DNA of 57,444 bases from Caulobacter vibrioides OR37 (lineage in GTDB: Bacteria > Pseudomonadota > Alphaproteobacteria > Caulobacterales > Caulobacteraceae): NCBI RefSeq assembly GCF_000372645.1, contig NZ_APMP01000029.1:1-57444 (forward strand), given 5' to 3'. The translations under genes and the position numbers were made by a program. This document shows positions 38,816 through 47,130 of the stretch, one piece after another (the stretch's first letter is position 1; every line of letters begins with the position of its first letter). The notes below the pieces were generated by a model. The model saw nothing but the letters and a program-made list of their open reading frames with translations, did not search any database and had not been told where the DNA came from.

Positions 38816-40651
38816 TCAGTCACGCCTCAGCGCGGCGAAGGCGATGACGTTGTCACCCAGGCTGGCCGCCGGCTTCGGGGCTTCGGTCGGCGCGGGGCGC
38901 GGCTCGGTGTTCGCGGCGTCGGTCGCCTCGGCGGGTTTCAGCGGAGCCAGCAGCACCGGCAGGCGCACCGAGACGCTGGTGCCCGCGCCCAGGCGGCTTT
39001 CGATGCTCATCTCGCCGCCGTGCAGCTTGGCGAAGGCGCGGACCAGCGACAGGCCCAGGCCCGTGCCCCTGGCGCGCTGGTCGGGACCGCCGGCCTGCTC
39101 GTAGGGACGGCCCAGGCGCTCCAGATCCTCGGGACTGATGCCGACGCCGGTGTCGGCGACGACGATCTCCAGCACCCCGTCATATCCGTGCGCGGTCACC
39201 GTCACCTGGCCGCCGCGCGGCGTGAACTTCAGGGCGTTGGAGACCAGGTTCAGCACGATCTGCTTCAAGGCGCGGCGATCGGCGTCGACCTCCAGCTCGC
39301 CGGGCGGCAGCACGCCGCGCAGCTGGACCCCGGCGGTGTCGGACTGGACGCGCAGCAGCCGCATCGCCGCCTGCACCGCCTCGCGGGCGTCGAACACGCC
39401 GCGCTGCAGCTCGAAGCGCTCGGCCTCGATCTTGGACATGTCCAGCACGTCGTTGATCAGGTCCAGCAGGTGACCGCCGCTTTCGTGGATCAGCTCGGCG
39501 TACTCGGCGTAGCGGTCGGTCAGCGGCCCGAACATCTTGGCGCGCATGATGTCGGAAAAGCCCATGATCGCGTTCAGCGGCGTGCGCAGCTCGTGACTCA
39601 TATTGGCCAGGAAGCGGGCGCGGCCGGCGGCCAGGGCCTCGGCGTCGGCGCGGGCCTGGTCCAGGGCGCTCTCGCGGTTGCGCTCGGCGGTGACGTCGCG
39701 CAGCAGGCCGACCAGCTGGTTGGGGGCCACGCGCTGCAGGTCCAGCGCCACGACGCGCTCGACGCCGAGGGCTGGATTGAAGGTCAGGCTGGCCGCGCCG
39801 TCGCGGAGCGCCTGGGCGATCGCGGCGGTCAGGCGCTGGCGGTCGCCGGGCGCGGCCGCGGCGGTCAGGCCGCGATTGAACAGGTCGACGGTCGTGACGC
39901 CAGGCGGCGGCGCGCCTCGGACGGCGGTCACAGCGCCCTGCCCGCGCACGGCGATGGCCAGGCTGGGCAGGCCGTCCAGCAGGGTCTCCAGGGCGATGAT
40001 CTCGGAGGCGTAGCGGTCGCCGCGCGCGCCCTGCCGGCGATGGCCGATCAGCAGGCCGGCCGCCAGGCCAAGGCCCGTGGTGACCAGCGCCAGAAAGCCG
40101 AGGACGAAGGCCAGGGGTCCGGCCGGCGTCGACGGCGCCAGGCCCGACAGCTGGGTCAGGGCGGCGACGCAGCCGCCGATCAGGGCCAGGGCCGCGCCCT
40201 CGGCCAGACGCTTGGGCTGGTCCAGGGTCGAGGCCGCCGCGACCGGCGCCAGGCACCAGGCCGCCATCGCGCCGGACACCCCGCCCGTCAGCACGGCGGC
40301 CAGCGAGCCGCCCATCGCCCACAGCACCAGCAGGATCGACTGGGTCCGCTCGTCGTCGCGCGTGAAGGCCAGGCTGGCCAGGGCGGGAACCGCGCCCGCG
40401 CCCAGGGCCGCCCAGACGGGCCAGCCAGCGGCGTCGCGCAGGAACAGGGCCGCGGCGGCGGCCAGGCAGACGGACGCCAGCCAGCCCAGGCGCCAGGCCT
40501 GGGCGGGATCCATCCCGGCCGCGCGGGCGGCGGGACGTCGGATCGGGTCTGGAAGCGTCTCGAATTCCAAGGGCGGTCGACTTCTGCGCGGCGGGGGGTC
40601 ACCGTCGCCAAACCTTAACGCGGAGTGACCGCTCCCTCCAAGGCCGCACAA
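38816..40651 (-). CDS. divJ: Cell-cycle sensor histidine kinase DivJ
   Basis: Up to 611 residues. About six N-terminal membrane helices (residues 55-205) are followed by a PAS-like region, a HisKA domain with the His in FLANMSHELRTPLNAIMGFS and an ATPase domain (NLVSNALKF, DTGVGIS, GTGLGLSLV). The DHp helix (MFGPLTDRYAEYAELIHESG) is typical of kinases that bind DivK. This matches Caulobacter DivJ, which phosphorylates DivK and PleD at the stalked pole. The start is uncertain: the upstream-most in-frame TTG is taken; a later start near 40570 is possible. It is divergent from a second small DivJ-like kinase. Confidence 0.93.
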   Translation of the reverse strand: MCGLGGSGHSALRFGDGDPPPRRSRPPLEFETLPDPIRRPAARAAGMDPAQAWRLGWLASVCLAAAAALFLRDAAGWPVWAALGAGAVPALASLAFTRDDERTQSILLVLWAMGGSLAAVLTGGVSGAMAAWCLAPVAAASTLDQPKRLAEGAALALIGGCVAALTQLSGLAPSTPAGPLAFVLGFLALVTTGLGLAAGLLIGHRRQGARGDRYASEIIALETLLDGLPSLAIAVRGQGAVTAVRGAPPPGVTTVDLFNRGLTAAAAPGDRQRLTAAIAQALRDGAASLTFNPALGVERVVALDLQRVAPNQLVGLLRDVTAERNRESALDQARADAEALAAGRARFLANMSHELRTPLNAIMGFSDIMRAKMFGPLTDRYAEYAELIHESGGHLLDLINDVLDMSKIEAERFELQRGVFDAREAVQAAMRLLRVQSDTAGVQLRGVLPPGELEVDADRRALKQIVLNLVSNALKFTPRGGQVTVTAHGYDGVLEIVVADTGVGISPEDLERLGRPYEQAGGPDQRARGTGLGLSLVRAFAKLHGGEMSIESRLGAGTSVSVRLPVLLAPLKPAEATDAANTEPRPAPTEAPKPAASLGDNVIAFAALRRD

Positions 40652-40763
40652 TCGTTAAGCGACCTTTCCTCGTGGAAGCGTTGTGGACGGAAACGGAATC
40701 GTAAGCGCGAGCTGGCATTGTGTCGCACCTGATCCATACGGATAGAACGTCCGGGAGCCCGCT

Positions 40764-41558
40764 ATGCCAGAACCGGCGTCCCTGGACGCATCGACGCTTC
40801 GCCCGCTGGCGGATGCCGTTCCGGCGGAGCGCCGGACGGCCGCGATCGAACGTCGACGCCAAGCGCTCGATGACCGCAAGCGCGCGTTCCTGCGCATGGT
40901 CAGCCACGAGCTGCGCACCCCGCTGAACGCCGTGATCGGCTTCTCCGAGATCCTGTCCAAGGAGCTGTACGGACCGCTGGGAAGCCCGCAGTACAAGGAA
41001 TACGCCACGATCGTGCACGACAGCGGCCTGAAGCTGCTGAAGCTGGTCAACCAGATCGTCGAGATCGCCCGCCTCGAGGGCCACGTCACCGACATCGAGA
41101 TGACGCCCGAGAACATGGACGAGGCGTTCGAGGACGTGATCGACGCCCTGGACGCCCAGATCCGCCAGCGCGAGGTCATCGTCCACGTGGTCGCCCAGGG
41201 GACCCTGCCCACCGTGCTGGCCGACAGCCGGGGCCTGCGGACCATGCTGACGAACCTGCTGCAGAACGCCGTCACCCACTCGCCCGCTGGGGGAGTCGTG
41301 CACGTCGCCGCCGCCCGCATCGGCGGCGAGGTCGAGATCACCATCCGCGACCAGGGACCCGGCGTGGACAGCGCCGAGCTGCCGCGCCTGCTGCAACCGT
41401 TCGAGCAGGGCGGCGCCATCCTGACCCGCGGCCACGAGGGCGTCGGCCTGGGGCTGCCGATCGTCGACCTCCTGTCGCGCGCGATGGGCGGACGCCTGAA
41501 GCTGTCGTCCAGCCTGGGCGCGGGCTTCCTGGCGCGGCTGATCCTGACGGCGGCCTGA
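40764..41558 (+). CDS. Small cytosolic histidine kinase of DivJ/PleC type
   Basis: 264 residues, just a HisKA plus ATPase module with no sensor domain or membrane helix. His48 lies in FLRMVSHELRTPLNAVIGFS and the DHp helix continues LYGPLGSPQYKEYATIVHDS, the DivK-binding type shared with DivJ and PleC. ATPase motifs are NLLQNAVTHS, DQGPGV and GVGLGLPIVD. It is divergent from divJ and probably acts on DivK or PleD as kinase or phosphatase. It may be the CckN-type kinase, but I cannot confirm this. A GAATC site lies 64 bp upstream. Confidence 0.88.
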   Translation: MPEPASLDASTLRPLADAVPAERRTAAIERRRQALDDRKRAFLRMVSHELRTPLNAVIGFSEILSKELYGPLGSPQYKEYATIVHDSGLKLLKLVNQIVEIARLEGHVTDIEMTPENMDEAFEDVIDALDAQIRQREVIVHVVAQGTLPTVLADSRGLRTMLTNLLQNAVTHSPAGGVVHVAAARIGGEVEITIRDQGPGVDSAELPRLLQPFEQGGAILTRGHEGVGLGLPIVDLLSRAMGGRLKLSSSLGAGFLARLILTAA

Positions 41559-41619
41559 GGCGGGGAGCCGGACCGCCCTCCCCCTCGACAAGCCGCGGGC
41601 GGCCCCCTAATTGGCCGCC

Positions 41620-42057
41620 ATGAGCACTTCCTCCCCTGGCGCCATCGACACCGCCCTGAACGACCTCGCCGACGAGTTCGAGTTGCTGGGCGACTGGGAA
41701 GAGCGCTATCGCTACGTGATCGAGCTGGGTAAGGACCTCGCGCCCCTGACCGACGCCGAGCGCTCGGAGGAGAACAAGGTGCGCGGCTGCGCCAGCCAGG
41801 TGTGGCTGGTCACCGAACCCCAGGCCGACGGAACGCTGAAGTTCCGGGGCGACAGCGACGCCCACATCGTCAGCGGCCTGGTGGCCATCATGCTGCGCCT
41901 CTATTCGGGCCGCGCGCCGGCCGACATCGTCGCCTTCGACGCCAAGGGCGCGATGGACCGGCTGGGCCTCTCGGGCGCCCTGTCCTCGCAGCGCTCCAAC
42001 GGCCTGAAGTCGATGGTCGCCCGCATCCAGCACGACGCGAAGTCCGCCCTTGGCTAG
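41620..42057 (+). CDS. sufE: SufE family cysteine desulfurase sulfur acceptor
   Basis: 145 residues. SufE accepts persulfide sulfur from SufS for Fe-S cluster assembly. The acceptor Cys57 lies in EENKVRGCASQVWLV, with the family C-terminal GLVAIMLRLYSGR and SSQRSNGLKSM blocks. ATG at 41620 chosen over an in-frame TTG nine bases upstream. Its stop overlaps the start of the downstream trhO gene, indicating translational coupling. Whether it serves the SUF pathway or a sulfur relay is not clear from this window. Confidence 0.92.
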   Translation: MSTSSPGAIDTALNDLADEFELLGDWEERYRYVIELGKDLAPLTDAERSEENKVRGCASQVWLVTEPQADGTLKFRGDSDAHIVSGLVAIMLRLYSGRAPADIVAFDAKGAMDRLGLSGALSSQRSNGLKSMVARIQHDAKSALG

Positions 42058-43000
42058 CTATCGCGTCGCGGCGCTGTACCGCTTCACGCGGTTCGAAGAC
42101 CCGGCGGCGATCCAGGGACCGCTGGCCGCCCTCTGCGACCGCCTGGGCGTCAAGGGCACCCTGCTGCTGGCCCGCGAGGGGATCAACGGCACGATCGCCG
42201 GCGAGGACGCCGCCATCGCGGCGGTGCTGGACCACATCCGCGCCCTGCCCGGCTGCGCCGACCTGTCGCCCAAGACCGCCTGGGCCGAGCGGACGCCCTT
42301 CCACCGCATGAAGGTGCGGCTGAAGAAGGAGATCGTCACCCTGGGCGAGCCCGACCTGGACCCGACCGACGCGGGGACCTATGTCGCGCCCGCCGACTGG
42401 AACGCCCTGATCAGCGATCCCGACGTCGTGGTCATCGACACCCGCAACGCCTACGAGGTCGCCGTCGGCACGTTCGAGGGCGCGATCGACCCCAAGACCG
42501 CCAGCTTCTCGGACTTCCCCGCCTGGTTCCGCGACTGGCGCGAGACCGTCGAGGCCGAGCGCGGCCCCGACGCCCCGCCGCTGAAGGTGGCCATGTTCTG
42601 CACCGGCGGCATCCGCTGCGAGAAGTCGACCGCCTTCCTGAAGGCCGAGGGCGTCGAGCAGGTCTTCCACCTGAAGGGCGGCGTGCTCGACTATCTGGAA
42701 CAGGTTCCGGAGCCGGAGAGCCTGTGGCGCGGCGAATGCTTCGTGTTCGACGAGCGGGTCGCGGTCGGCCACGGCCTGTCGGCCGGGACCCACGTGCTGT
42801 GCCGGGGCTGCCGGGCGCCGGTCTCGCCGGAGGGCCAGGCCTCCAGCCTCTATGTCGAGGGCGTCTCCTGCCCCGCCTGCCACGACCAGCGCACCGACGA
42901 CCAGAAGGCCCGCGCCGCCGAACGCCACCGCCAGGCCCTGCATTGCGAGGCGCTGGGCATCGACCACGTCGGCGCGAAATTACCTTCGCGGTCAAGCTGA
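42050..43000 (+). CDS. trhO: tRNA uridine(34) hydroxylase (rhodanese-type TrhO)
   Basis: 316 residues, the TrhO/YceA length. An N-terminal acylphosphatase-like region (LLLAREGINGTIAGED) precedes the rhodanese domain with the active-site loop FCTGGIRCEKSTAF and then a Cys-rich C-terminus (LCRGCRAPVS, SCPACHDQR) that could bind a metal. TrhO forms 5-hydroxyuridine at tRNA position 34 using oxygen. It starts at TTG 42050, overlapping the sufE stop by 8 bases. Confidence 0.9.
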   Translation: MASYRVAALYRFTRFEDPAAIQGPLAALCDRLGVKGTLLLAREGINGTIAGEDAAIAAVLDHIRALPGCADLSPKTAWAERTPFHRMKVRLKKEIVTLGEPDLDPTDAGTYVAPADWNALISDPDVVVIDTRNAYEVAVGTFEGAIDPKTASFSDFPAWFRDWRETVEAERGPDAPPLKVAMFCTGGIRCEKSTAFLKAEGVEQVFHLKGGVLDYLEQVPEPESLWRGECFVFDERVAVGHGLSAGTHVLCRGCRAPVSPEGQASSLYVEGVSCPACHDQRTDDQKARAAERHRQALHCEALGIDHVGAKLPSRSS

Positions 43001-43059
43001 ACCCATCGCCGCGGCCTCGCGTTGACCCGGCTCCCCTCCCCAAGAGAGAGCGCCCCGCG

Positions 43060-43509
43060 ATGCACACGAACGAAGACCACATCAAGCTCGTCAACGGCCT
43101 GGTCGAGACCACCATCGACAGCGCCGACGGCTATGAGACCGCCGCCAAGGACGCCGACGGCGCCCGCTACAAGGAACTCTTCCAGCGCCGCGCCCAAGAG
43201 CGCCGCTCGATCGCCTCGGAACTGCAGGACGAGGTCCGCCGCCTGGGCGGCGAGGCCAAGGACGACGGCACGATGCTGGCCGCCGCCCACCGCGTGTTCG
43301 TCAATCTGAAGGACGCCATGACCAAGGGCGACGAGGCCGTGATCAACGAGGTCGAGGCCGGCGAGGACCACATCAAGGCCAAGTACGAAAAGGCCCTGCA
43401 AGACGGCGACGTCCAGCCCCAGACCCGCGCCGTGATCGAAAAGGCCTGGGCCTCGGTCAAGGAAGGCCACGACCAGATGCGCGACATCAAGCACACCCTC
43501 AAGCACTAA
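43060..43509 (+). CDS. DUF2383 (PA2169-type) four-helix-bundle protein
   Basis: 149 residues, charged and helical, matching DUF2383: [20 protein letters not shown], then [20 protein letters not shown] and the C-terminal [20 protein letters not shown]. Ferritin-like four-helix bundle proteins of this family are often stress-linked; no metal ligands are clear. The ATG at 43060 follows GAGAGAG. A strong terminator follows. Confidence 0.87.
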   Translation: MHTNEDHIKLVNGLVETTIDSADGYETAAKDADGARYKELFQRRAQERRSIASELQDEVRRLGGEAKDDGTMLAAAHRVFVNLKDAMTKGDEAVINEVEAGEDHIKAKYEKALQDGDVQPQTRAVIEKAWASVKEGHDQMRDIKHTLKH

Positions 43510-43532
43510 GCGCGCCGCGCGGAATCTACGAC

Positions 43533-43560
43533 GGGCGGGACCGCGAGGTCCCGCCCTTTT
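43533..43560 (+). terminator. Rho-independent terminator after the DUF2383 gene
   Basis: GGGCGGGACC and GGTCCCGCCC form a perfect 10-bp stem around GCGA, followed by TTTT. It lies 24 bp after the stop. Confidence 0.93.
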
Positions 43561-43604
43561 CGCGACCGTTTGCGTCGCGCGCCGCGACACCGCATATGAG
43601 GACC

Positions 43605-43898
43605 ATGGAACACGCGCCCCGCATGGTTCTCGACGAGCGTCAGGTGAACCTGATCTCCAAGGCCCTGGCCGAGCCCCGCCGCCGCCAGATCCTCAAGGAC
43701 GTCGGCGCCCAGTCGGCGCCCTGCGCGTGCAGCGGTCTGCTGGAAAGCTACGAGATCACCCCGGCGACCATGTCCCACCACCTGAAGGAACTGGAAACCG
43801 CCGGCCTGATCCAGATCAACCGCCAGGGGAAGTTCGCCTATCTGACGCTCCAGCGGGACGTGCTGAACGCGTACCTGGCGCGGCTGGGGGAGATTTGA
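43605..43898 (+). CDS. ArsR-family winged-helix regulator
   Basis: 97 residues with the ArsR-type winged helix: [18 protein letters not shown], then the recognition helix [19 protein letters not shown] and the wing [12 protein letters not shown]. Two cysteines lie in PCACSGLL, just before the recognition helix, where metal-sensing members place CxC, so metal or redox sensing is possible. ATG at 43605 with GAGGACC is preferred over 43596. No obvious target gene is adjacent on this side; the neighbour is an unrelated low-GC gene. Confidence 0.87.
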   Translation: MEHAPRMVLDERQVNLISKALAEPRRRQILKDVGAQSAPCACSGLLESYEITPATMSHHLKELETAGLIQINRQGKFAYLTLQRDVLNAYLARLGEI

Positions 43899-43919
43899 GG
43901 GGGAAGCGGCTAAGCAGCT

Positions 43920-44852
43920 CTACTTGTCCTTTAGAACTTCAAGGTCCGAATGATTAATTGGCGCGAAAAGGTCATGACTCCAATTGCTGATAGATAGACT
44001 TTGGTTCGGAATGTAAGATTCGAAAGATGGCCAAGTTGGCTTCTGTGATATTATAAAAAATCGAGAAAGATCAGACCTATATCCGAGACCATATTCCCCA
44101 TATTGGGCCACTAACATCACCGCAACAGCACTCAATGCTTGAAATACGCCATCCAGATTTGCGCGTTCGAATTCCTGCTCTCGATTGTGCTTAACAGCAT
44201 TATAATCAGCATACCACAGCAGATCGGCGGTAGGGTTAGAACCCAATCCCCAACCCTTAAAAGGGTATATTGGCTCCAATTCGGGAAAGGAGGGAAAACT
44301 GACGGCAAACTCACGAAGCCGCATAATATTAGCCAAATTCACATATTCTTTTGTACTGAACGATTTCTTCTGGGCACCGTTAGATGTCAGAACACCACGC
44401 CATTGAGCCTCCACTTCAGTACACGCAAGTATAAGCAAGTTTCTTATATCGTGACCAAAAGTGCAGAGATTTTTAGGACAAGGATGAACAGTCTGGCAAA
44501 TCCTCTCAAGTTGCCTAAGTAAAGATAAAGCTTGTCCATGTGAGCCAGCCACAACCACAGGCTCCAGGTTTAAACTTGGACACCACGAACGATCACCATC
44601 GCGCGCTCCAAATAGGGGGCGGGCAATGCGCCTATAGAATTGGCCCATTTCTAGACGGGTTGGATGGAATGGATCTCCGTCTTCAAACCAAGGTGTTTCT
44701 GCCCGCATACGATCAAGAGCAGTCTCACCTGGACGCGCTCGAAACTCACGTGCCAATCCGTTGCGATTTAGGATGTCGTAGGCAATCTCATCATCAATAT
44801 ACCAAGCCTCTTCCATATTCTGTGGACTCACGGCGCGGATGAAGCAAGGCAC
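43920..44852 (-). CDS. Low-GC orphan protein with HEPN-like KHNR motif
   Basis: 310 residues. I do not recognise a named family. Most of the gene has much lower GC than anything around it, pointing to horizontal transfer. It is soluble and rich in aromatic residues. One segment, DLLWYADYNAVKHNREQEFE, resembles the Y-N-x-V-K-H-x-R helix found in several HEPN-like or abortive-infection-type proteins, but no Rx4-6H catalytic pair is seen. The start is a GTG at 44852 with a strong GGGAGGC ribosome site. A defence role is only a hypothesis. Confidence 0.75.
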   Translation of the reverse strand: MPCFIRAVSPQNMEEAWYIDDEIAYDILNRNGLAREFRARPGETALDRMRAETPWFEDGDPFHPTRLEMGQFYRRIARPLFGARDGDRSWCPSLNLEPVVVAGSHGQALSLLRQLERICQTVHPCPKNLCTFGHDIRNLLILACTEVEAQWRGVLTSNGAQKKSFSTKEYVNLANIMRLREFAVSFPSFPELEPIYPFKGWGLGSNPTADLLWYADYNAVKHNREQEFERANLDGVFQALSAVAVMLVAQYGEYGLGYRSDLSRFFIISQKPTWPSFESYIPNQSLSISNWSHDLFAPINHSDLEVLKDK

Positions 44853-45045
44853 GGAAGCCTCCCGAAGACGAATGGCGATATCACGCCCGAATGAATGCTA
44901 ACTGCAACACCAGCCTGCTTCCGAGTGAGCCCCAATCCCAAAACGCTAGCTCCAGCCCAGAAATTCCGCCCCCGCCCCTTCAATCAATTCGACGATTGTC
45001 TAAATATCTAACCGTTCGCCACAGTCGGCCGAACGGAGAGAGACA

Positions 45046-45795
45046 ATGAGCAAGCTTACGGGCAAGACCGCCGTGGTGACGGGCGCGTCGAAGGGTATCG
45101 GGGCCGCGATCGCCAAGGCGCTGGCCGCCGAGGGCGCGGCGGTGGCAGTCAATTACGCCTCCAGCCGCGAGGGCGCCGACAAGGTGGTCGCCGAGATCGT
45201 CGCGGCCGGCGGCAAGGCCATCGCCGTCCAGGGCGACGTGGCCCAGGGCGCGGACGTCGCGCGGCTGTTCGACGAGACCCAGAAGGCCTTCGGGGGCGTC
45301 GACATCCTGGTCAACAACGCCGGCGTCTACGCCTTCCGGGCGCTGAACGACGTGACCGAGGCCGAGTATCGCCGCCAGTTCGACACCAATGTGCTGGGCG
45401 TCCTTCTGGCGAGCCAGGAAGCCGCGCGCCGCTTTGGCCCGGACGGCGGAAACATCATCAACATCAGCTCGATCGTGACCACGCTGGATATGCCGGAGTC
45501 GTCGATCTACACGGCGACCAAGGCCTCGGTGGACTCGATCACCCGCGTGCTGGCCAAGGAGCTGGCGCCGCGCAAGATCCGCGTCAACGCCATCTCGCCC
45601 GGCGCCGTCGAGACCGAGGGCACCCACGCCATGGGCATGATCGGTAGCGAGATGGAGGCCGGCCTGGTCGCCATGACGCCGCTGGGCCGCATGGGCCAGC
45701 CGTCCGACATCGCCTCGGTCGCCGCCTTCCTGGCCTCGCCCGACAGCGGCTGGATCACCGGCGAGATCATCGCCGTGTCGGGCGGCGCCCGCTAA
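45046..45795 (+). CDS. Short-chain dehydrogenase/reductase (FabG-like)
   Basis: 249 residues of the classical SDR family. The cofactor loop TGASKGIG is at residues 13-20, NNAG follows at about 89-92 (VNNAGVYAF), the catalytic Ser lies in NIISSIVTT-like NISSIVTT and the Tyr/Lys pair is SSIYTATKASV. The C-terminus INAISPGAVETEGTHAMG and GGAR is typical. The chemistry is NAD(P)-dependent ketone/alcohol conversion; substrate unknown. The ATG has a GGAGAGAGACA ribosome site. Confidence 0.92.
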   Translation: MSKLTGKTAVVTGASKGIGAAIAKALAAEGAAVAVNYASSREGADKVVAEIVAAGGKAIAVQGDVAQGADVARLFDETQKAFGGVDILVNNAGVYAFRALNDVTEAEYRRQFDTNVLGVLLASQEAARRFGPDGGNIINISSIVTTLDMPESSIYTATKASVDSITRVLAKELAPRKIRVNAISPGAVETEGTHAMGMIGSEMEAGLVAMTPLGRMGQPSDIASVAAFLASPDSGWITGEIIAVSGGAR

Positions 45796-45796
45796 C

Positions 45797-46531
45797 TCAA
45801 ACCATCCGGTAGTGCCGCGCCAGGCTCTGCAAGGCGAGTTTCAGGACCGTCTTGCCGGCCCGGCGCGGCAGCTTCAGCGACCGCTCGGCCGTCTCCAGGG
45901 CCGAGCCCAGCAGGCAGACGTTTTCGAGGATGCCGCGCAGGCCAGGCCCCACGGCGTCCAGGGCCTTGGCGATCCGCTGGCGCGCCGCGGTGTCGCGTTC
46001 GGCCGGCGCCAGGCCGGGCCGCCCGCCCTCCACGCGCGGCCCCGCGTCCCAGGCCATGGTCATCCGGCCCTGGGTTCCCAGGCTCTCGAAATCCTCGCGC
46101 AGGCGTTCGCCGGCCGCCGCCTCGATCGGGGTCAGCCACGGACGGCCTTCCCGGTCGCGTCGGCGGGCCAGCCAGGCGATCGGCGATTCTCCCAGATTGC
46201 GCCGCGCGGTCCCCTCGCCCGCCGGGGCGGCCACCGTTTCCTCGATCACGCCGGGCCGCCCGGGCGGCGGGGGCGGGACCGTCGGCTCGGGCCGCGCCAC
46301 CAAGGTCCAGCCGCCCTGCGCGCGCGGCTTCAGCGTCGCCTCGCGGGCCAGGACCCGGAAGGCCGCCTCGTCCAGGCTCAGCATCACCGCGCGCCGGCGG
46401 TTAGCGCCCAGGCGCACGCCGTAGCCGGTCTCCCGCGCCTCGATCACGGCCCCGGGGCGCGCCAGCAGCCGCATCGCGCGCTCGGCCTGGCGACGCGCCT
46501 CCAGCTCGGCCTCGAAGGCGGCGGCGCTCAC
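45797..46531 (-). CDS. DUF6456 domain protein
   Basis: 244 residues, Arg- and Ala-rich. The C-terminal half carries the DUF6456 pattern (SPIAWLARRRDREGRPWLTP, AGERLREDFESLG, RRAGKTVLKLALQSLARHYR) including a helix-turn-helix-like C-terminus; the N-terminal part has a proline-rich linker (VPPPPPGRPG). Start is GTG 46531, overlapping the stop of the DnaA-C-like gene by 4 bases, so translation is coupled. The conserved helices suggest DNA binding, but the function is unknown. Confidence 0.83.
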   Translation of the reverse strand: MSAAAFEAELEARRQAERAMRLLARPGAVIEARETGYGVRLGANRRRAVMLSLDEAAFRVLAREATLKPRAQGGWTLVARPEPTVPPPPPGRPGVIEETVAAPAGEGTARRNLGESPIAWLARRRDREGRPWLTPIEAAAGERLREDFESLGTQGRMTMAWDAGPRVEGGRPGLAPAERDTAARQRIAKALDAVGPGLRGILENVCLLGSALETAERSLKLPRRAGKTVLKLALQSLARHYRMV

Positions 46532-46896
46532 GGCAGGTCCTCGACATGGATCGGCGCCTGGCGCAGGCACGCCTCCAGCTCGGCGAGCCGGCGATCGAAG
46601 GCGGCGTCCTCGCGCAGGTCCTCGATCTTGCGGCAGGCGTGGCCGCAGGTGGTGCGGTCGCGGCCGAACGCATAGGCCACCCGGTTCAGCGACCAGTGGA
46701 ACGTGATGTGGGTCAGATAGATGGCCAGTTGCCGGGCGCGGACGGCGGTGTTGGAGACCCGCTTGGGCGCGTTGATCTCGCCGGCCGGCACGCCGGTGGC
46801 CAGGGAAACGAGATGGGTGACGAAGCCGACCGTCAGGCGGTCGCGTCGGGGATCGGGCGTGACCGCCCAGATGTCCTCAAGGGCTTGAACCAGCAT
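46528..46896 (-). CDS. Stand-alone DnaA domain IV-like DNA-binding protein
   Basis: 122 residues. The core VRARQLAIYLTHITFHWSLN, then RVAYAFGRDRTTCGHACRKI matches DnaA domain IV, including the basic-loop helix and a GRDRTTCGHACRKIE version of the GGRDHTTVLHACRKI signature. There is no AAA+ domain, so it cannot load helicase by itself; it may bind DnaA-box-like sites. ATG at 46896 has GAGGAGAGGAC upstream. It is the first gene of an operon with the DUF6456 gene. Confidence 0.85.
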   Translation of the reverse strand: MLVQALEDIWAVTPDPRRDRLTVGFVTHLVSLATGVPAGEINAPKRVSNTAVRARQLAIYLTHITFHWSLNRVAYAFGRDRTTCGHACRKIEDLREDAAFDRRLAELEACLRQAPIHVEDLP

Positions 46897-46963
46897 GGCG
46901 TCCTCTCCTCCGGGCAGCGAGTATTCCCGGTTGGCGCCACTATAGGTTTATTTTCCCAGACAG

Positions 46964-46977
46964 AGGAAGATATTCCT
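46964..46977. promoter_or_regulatory. Palindrome upstream of the DnaA-C-like operon
   Basis: AGGAAGATATTCCT is an inverted repeat (AGGAA-N4-TTCCT) 68 bp upstream of the operon start. Another TATTCC lies at about 46922. It may be an operator; no known regulator matches. Confidence 0.35.
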
Positions 46978-47095
46978 ATCCTCGACATGCCTCGGGTGAC
47001 TAAGGCTTTGATTTAACCCCGCATCGCTCGCCTTACGCCCAAGCCGGGACGGGCATAGAGGCCGTCGCGCCCCAGGAGGCGGCGGACCGAATCGA

Positions 47096-47130
47096 CACGG
47101 TCGCGAGACCGTGGCCCGGCTCACCGGGCC
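47096..47130 (-). terminator. Two back-to-back hairpins at the end of the DUF885 gene
   Basis: CACGGTC GCGA GACCGTG and GGCCCGG CTCA CCGGGCC are adjacent stems; the second spans the stop codon of the gene ending at 47121. No U run follows. Confidence 0.45.

Noticed and set aside
40615..40658. TTAA blocks in the divJ control region as a CtrA box
   Set aside because: The TTAA blocks at 40615 and 40655 are 36 bases apart, not 7, so they do not form a CtrA box.
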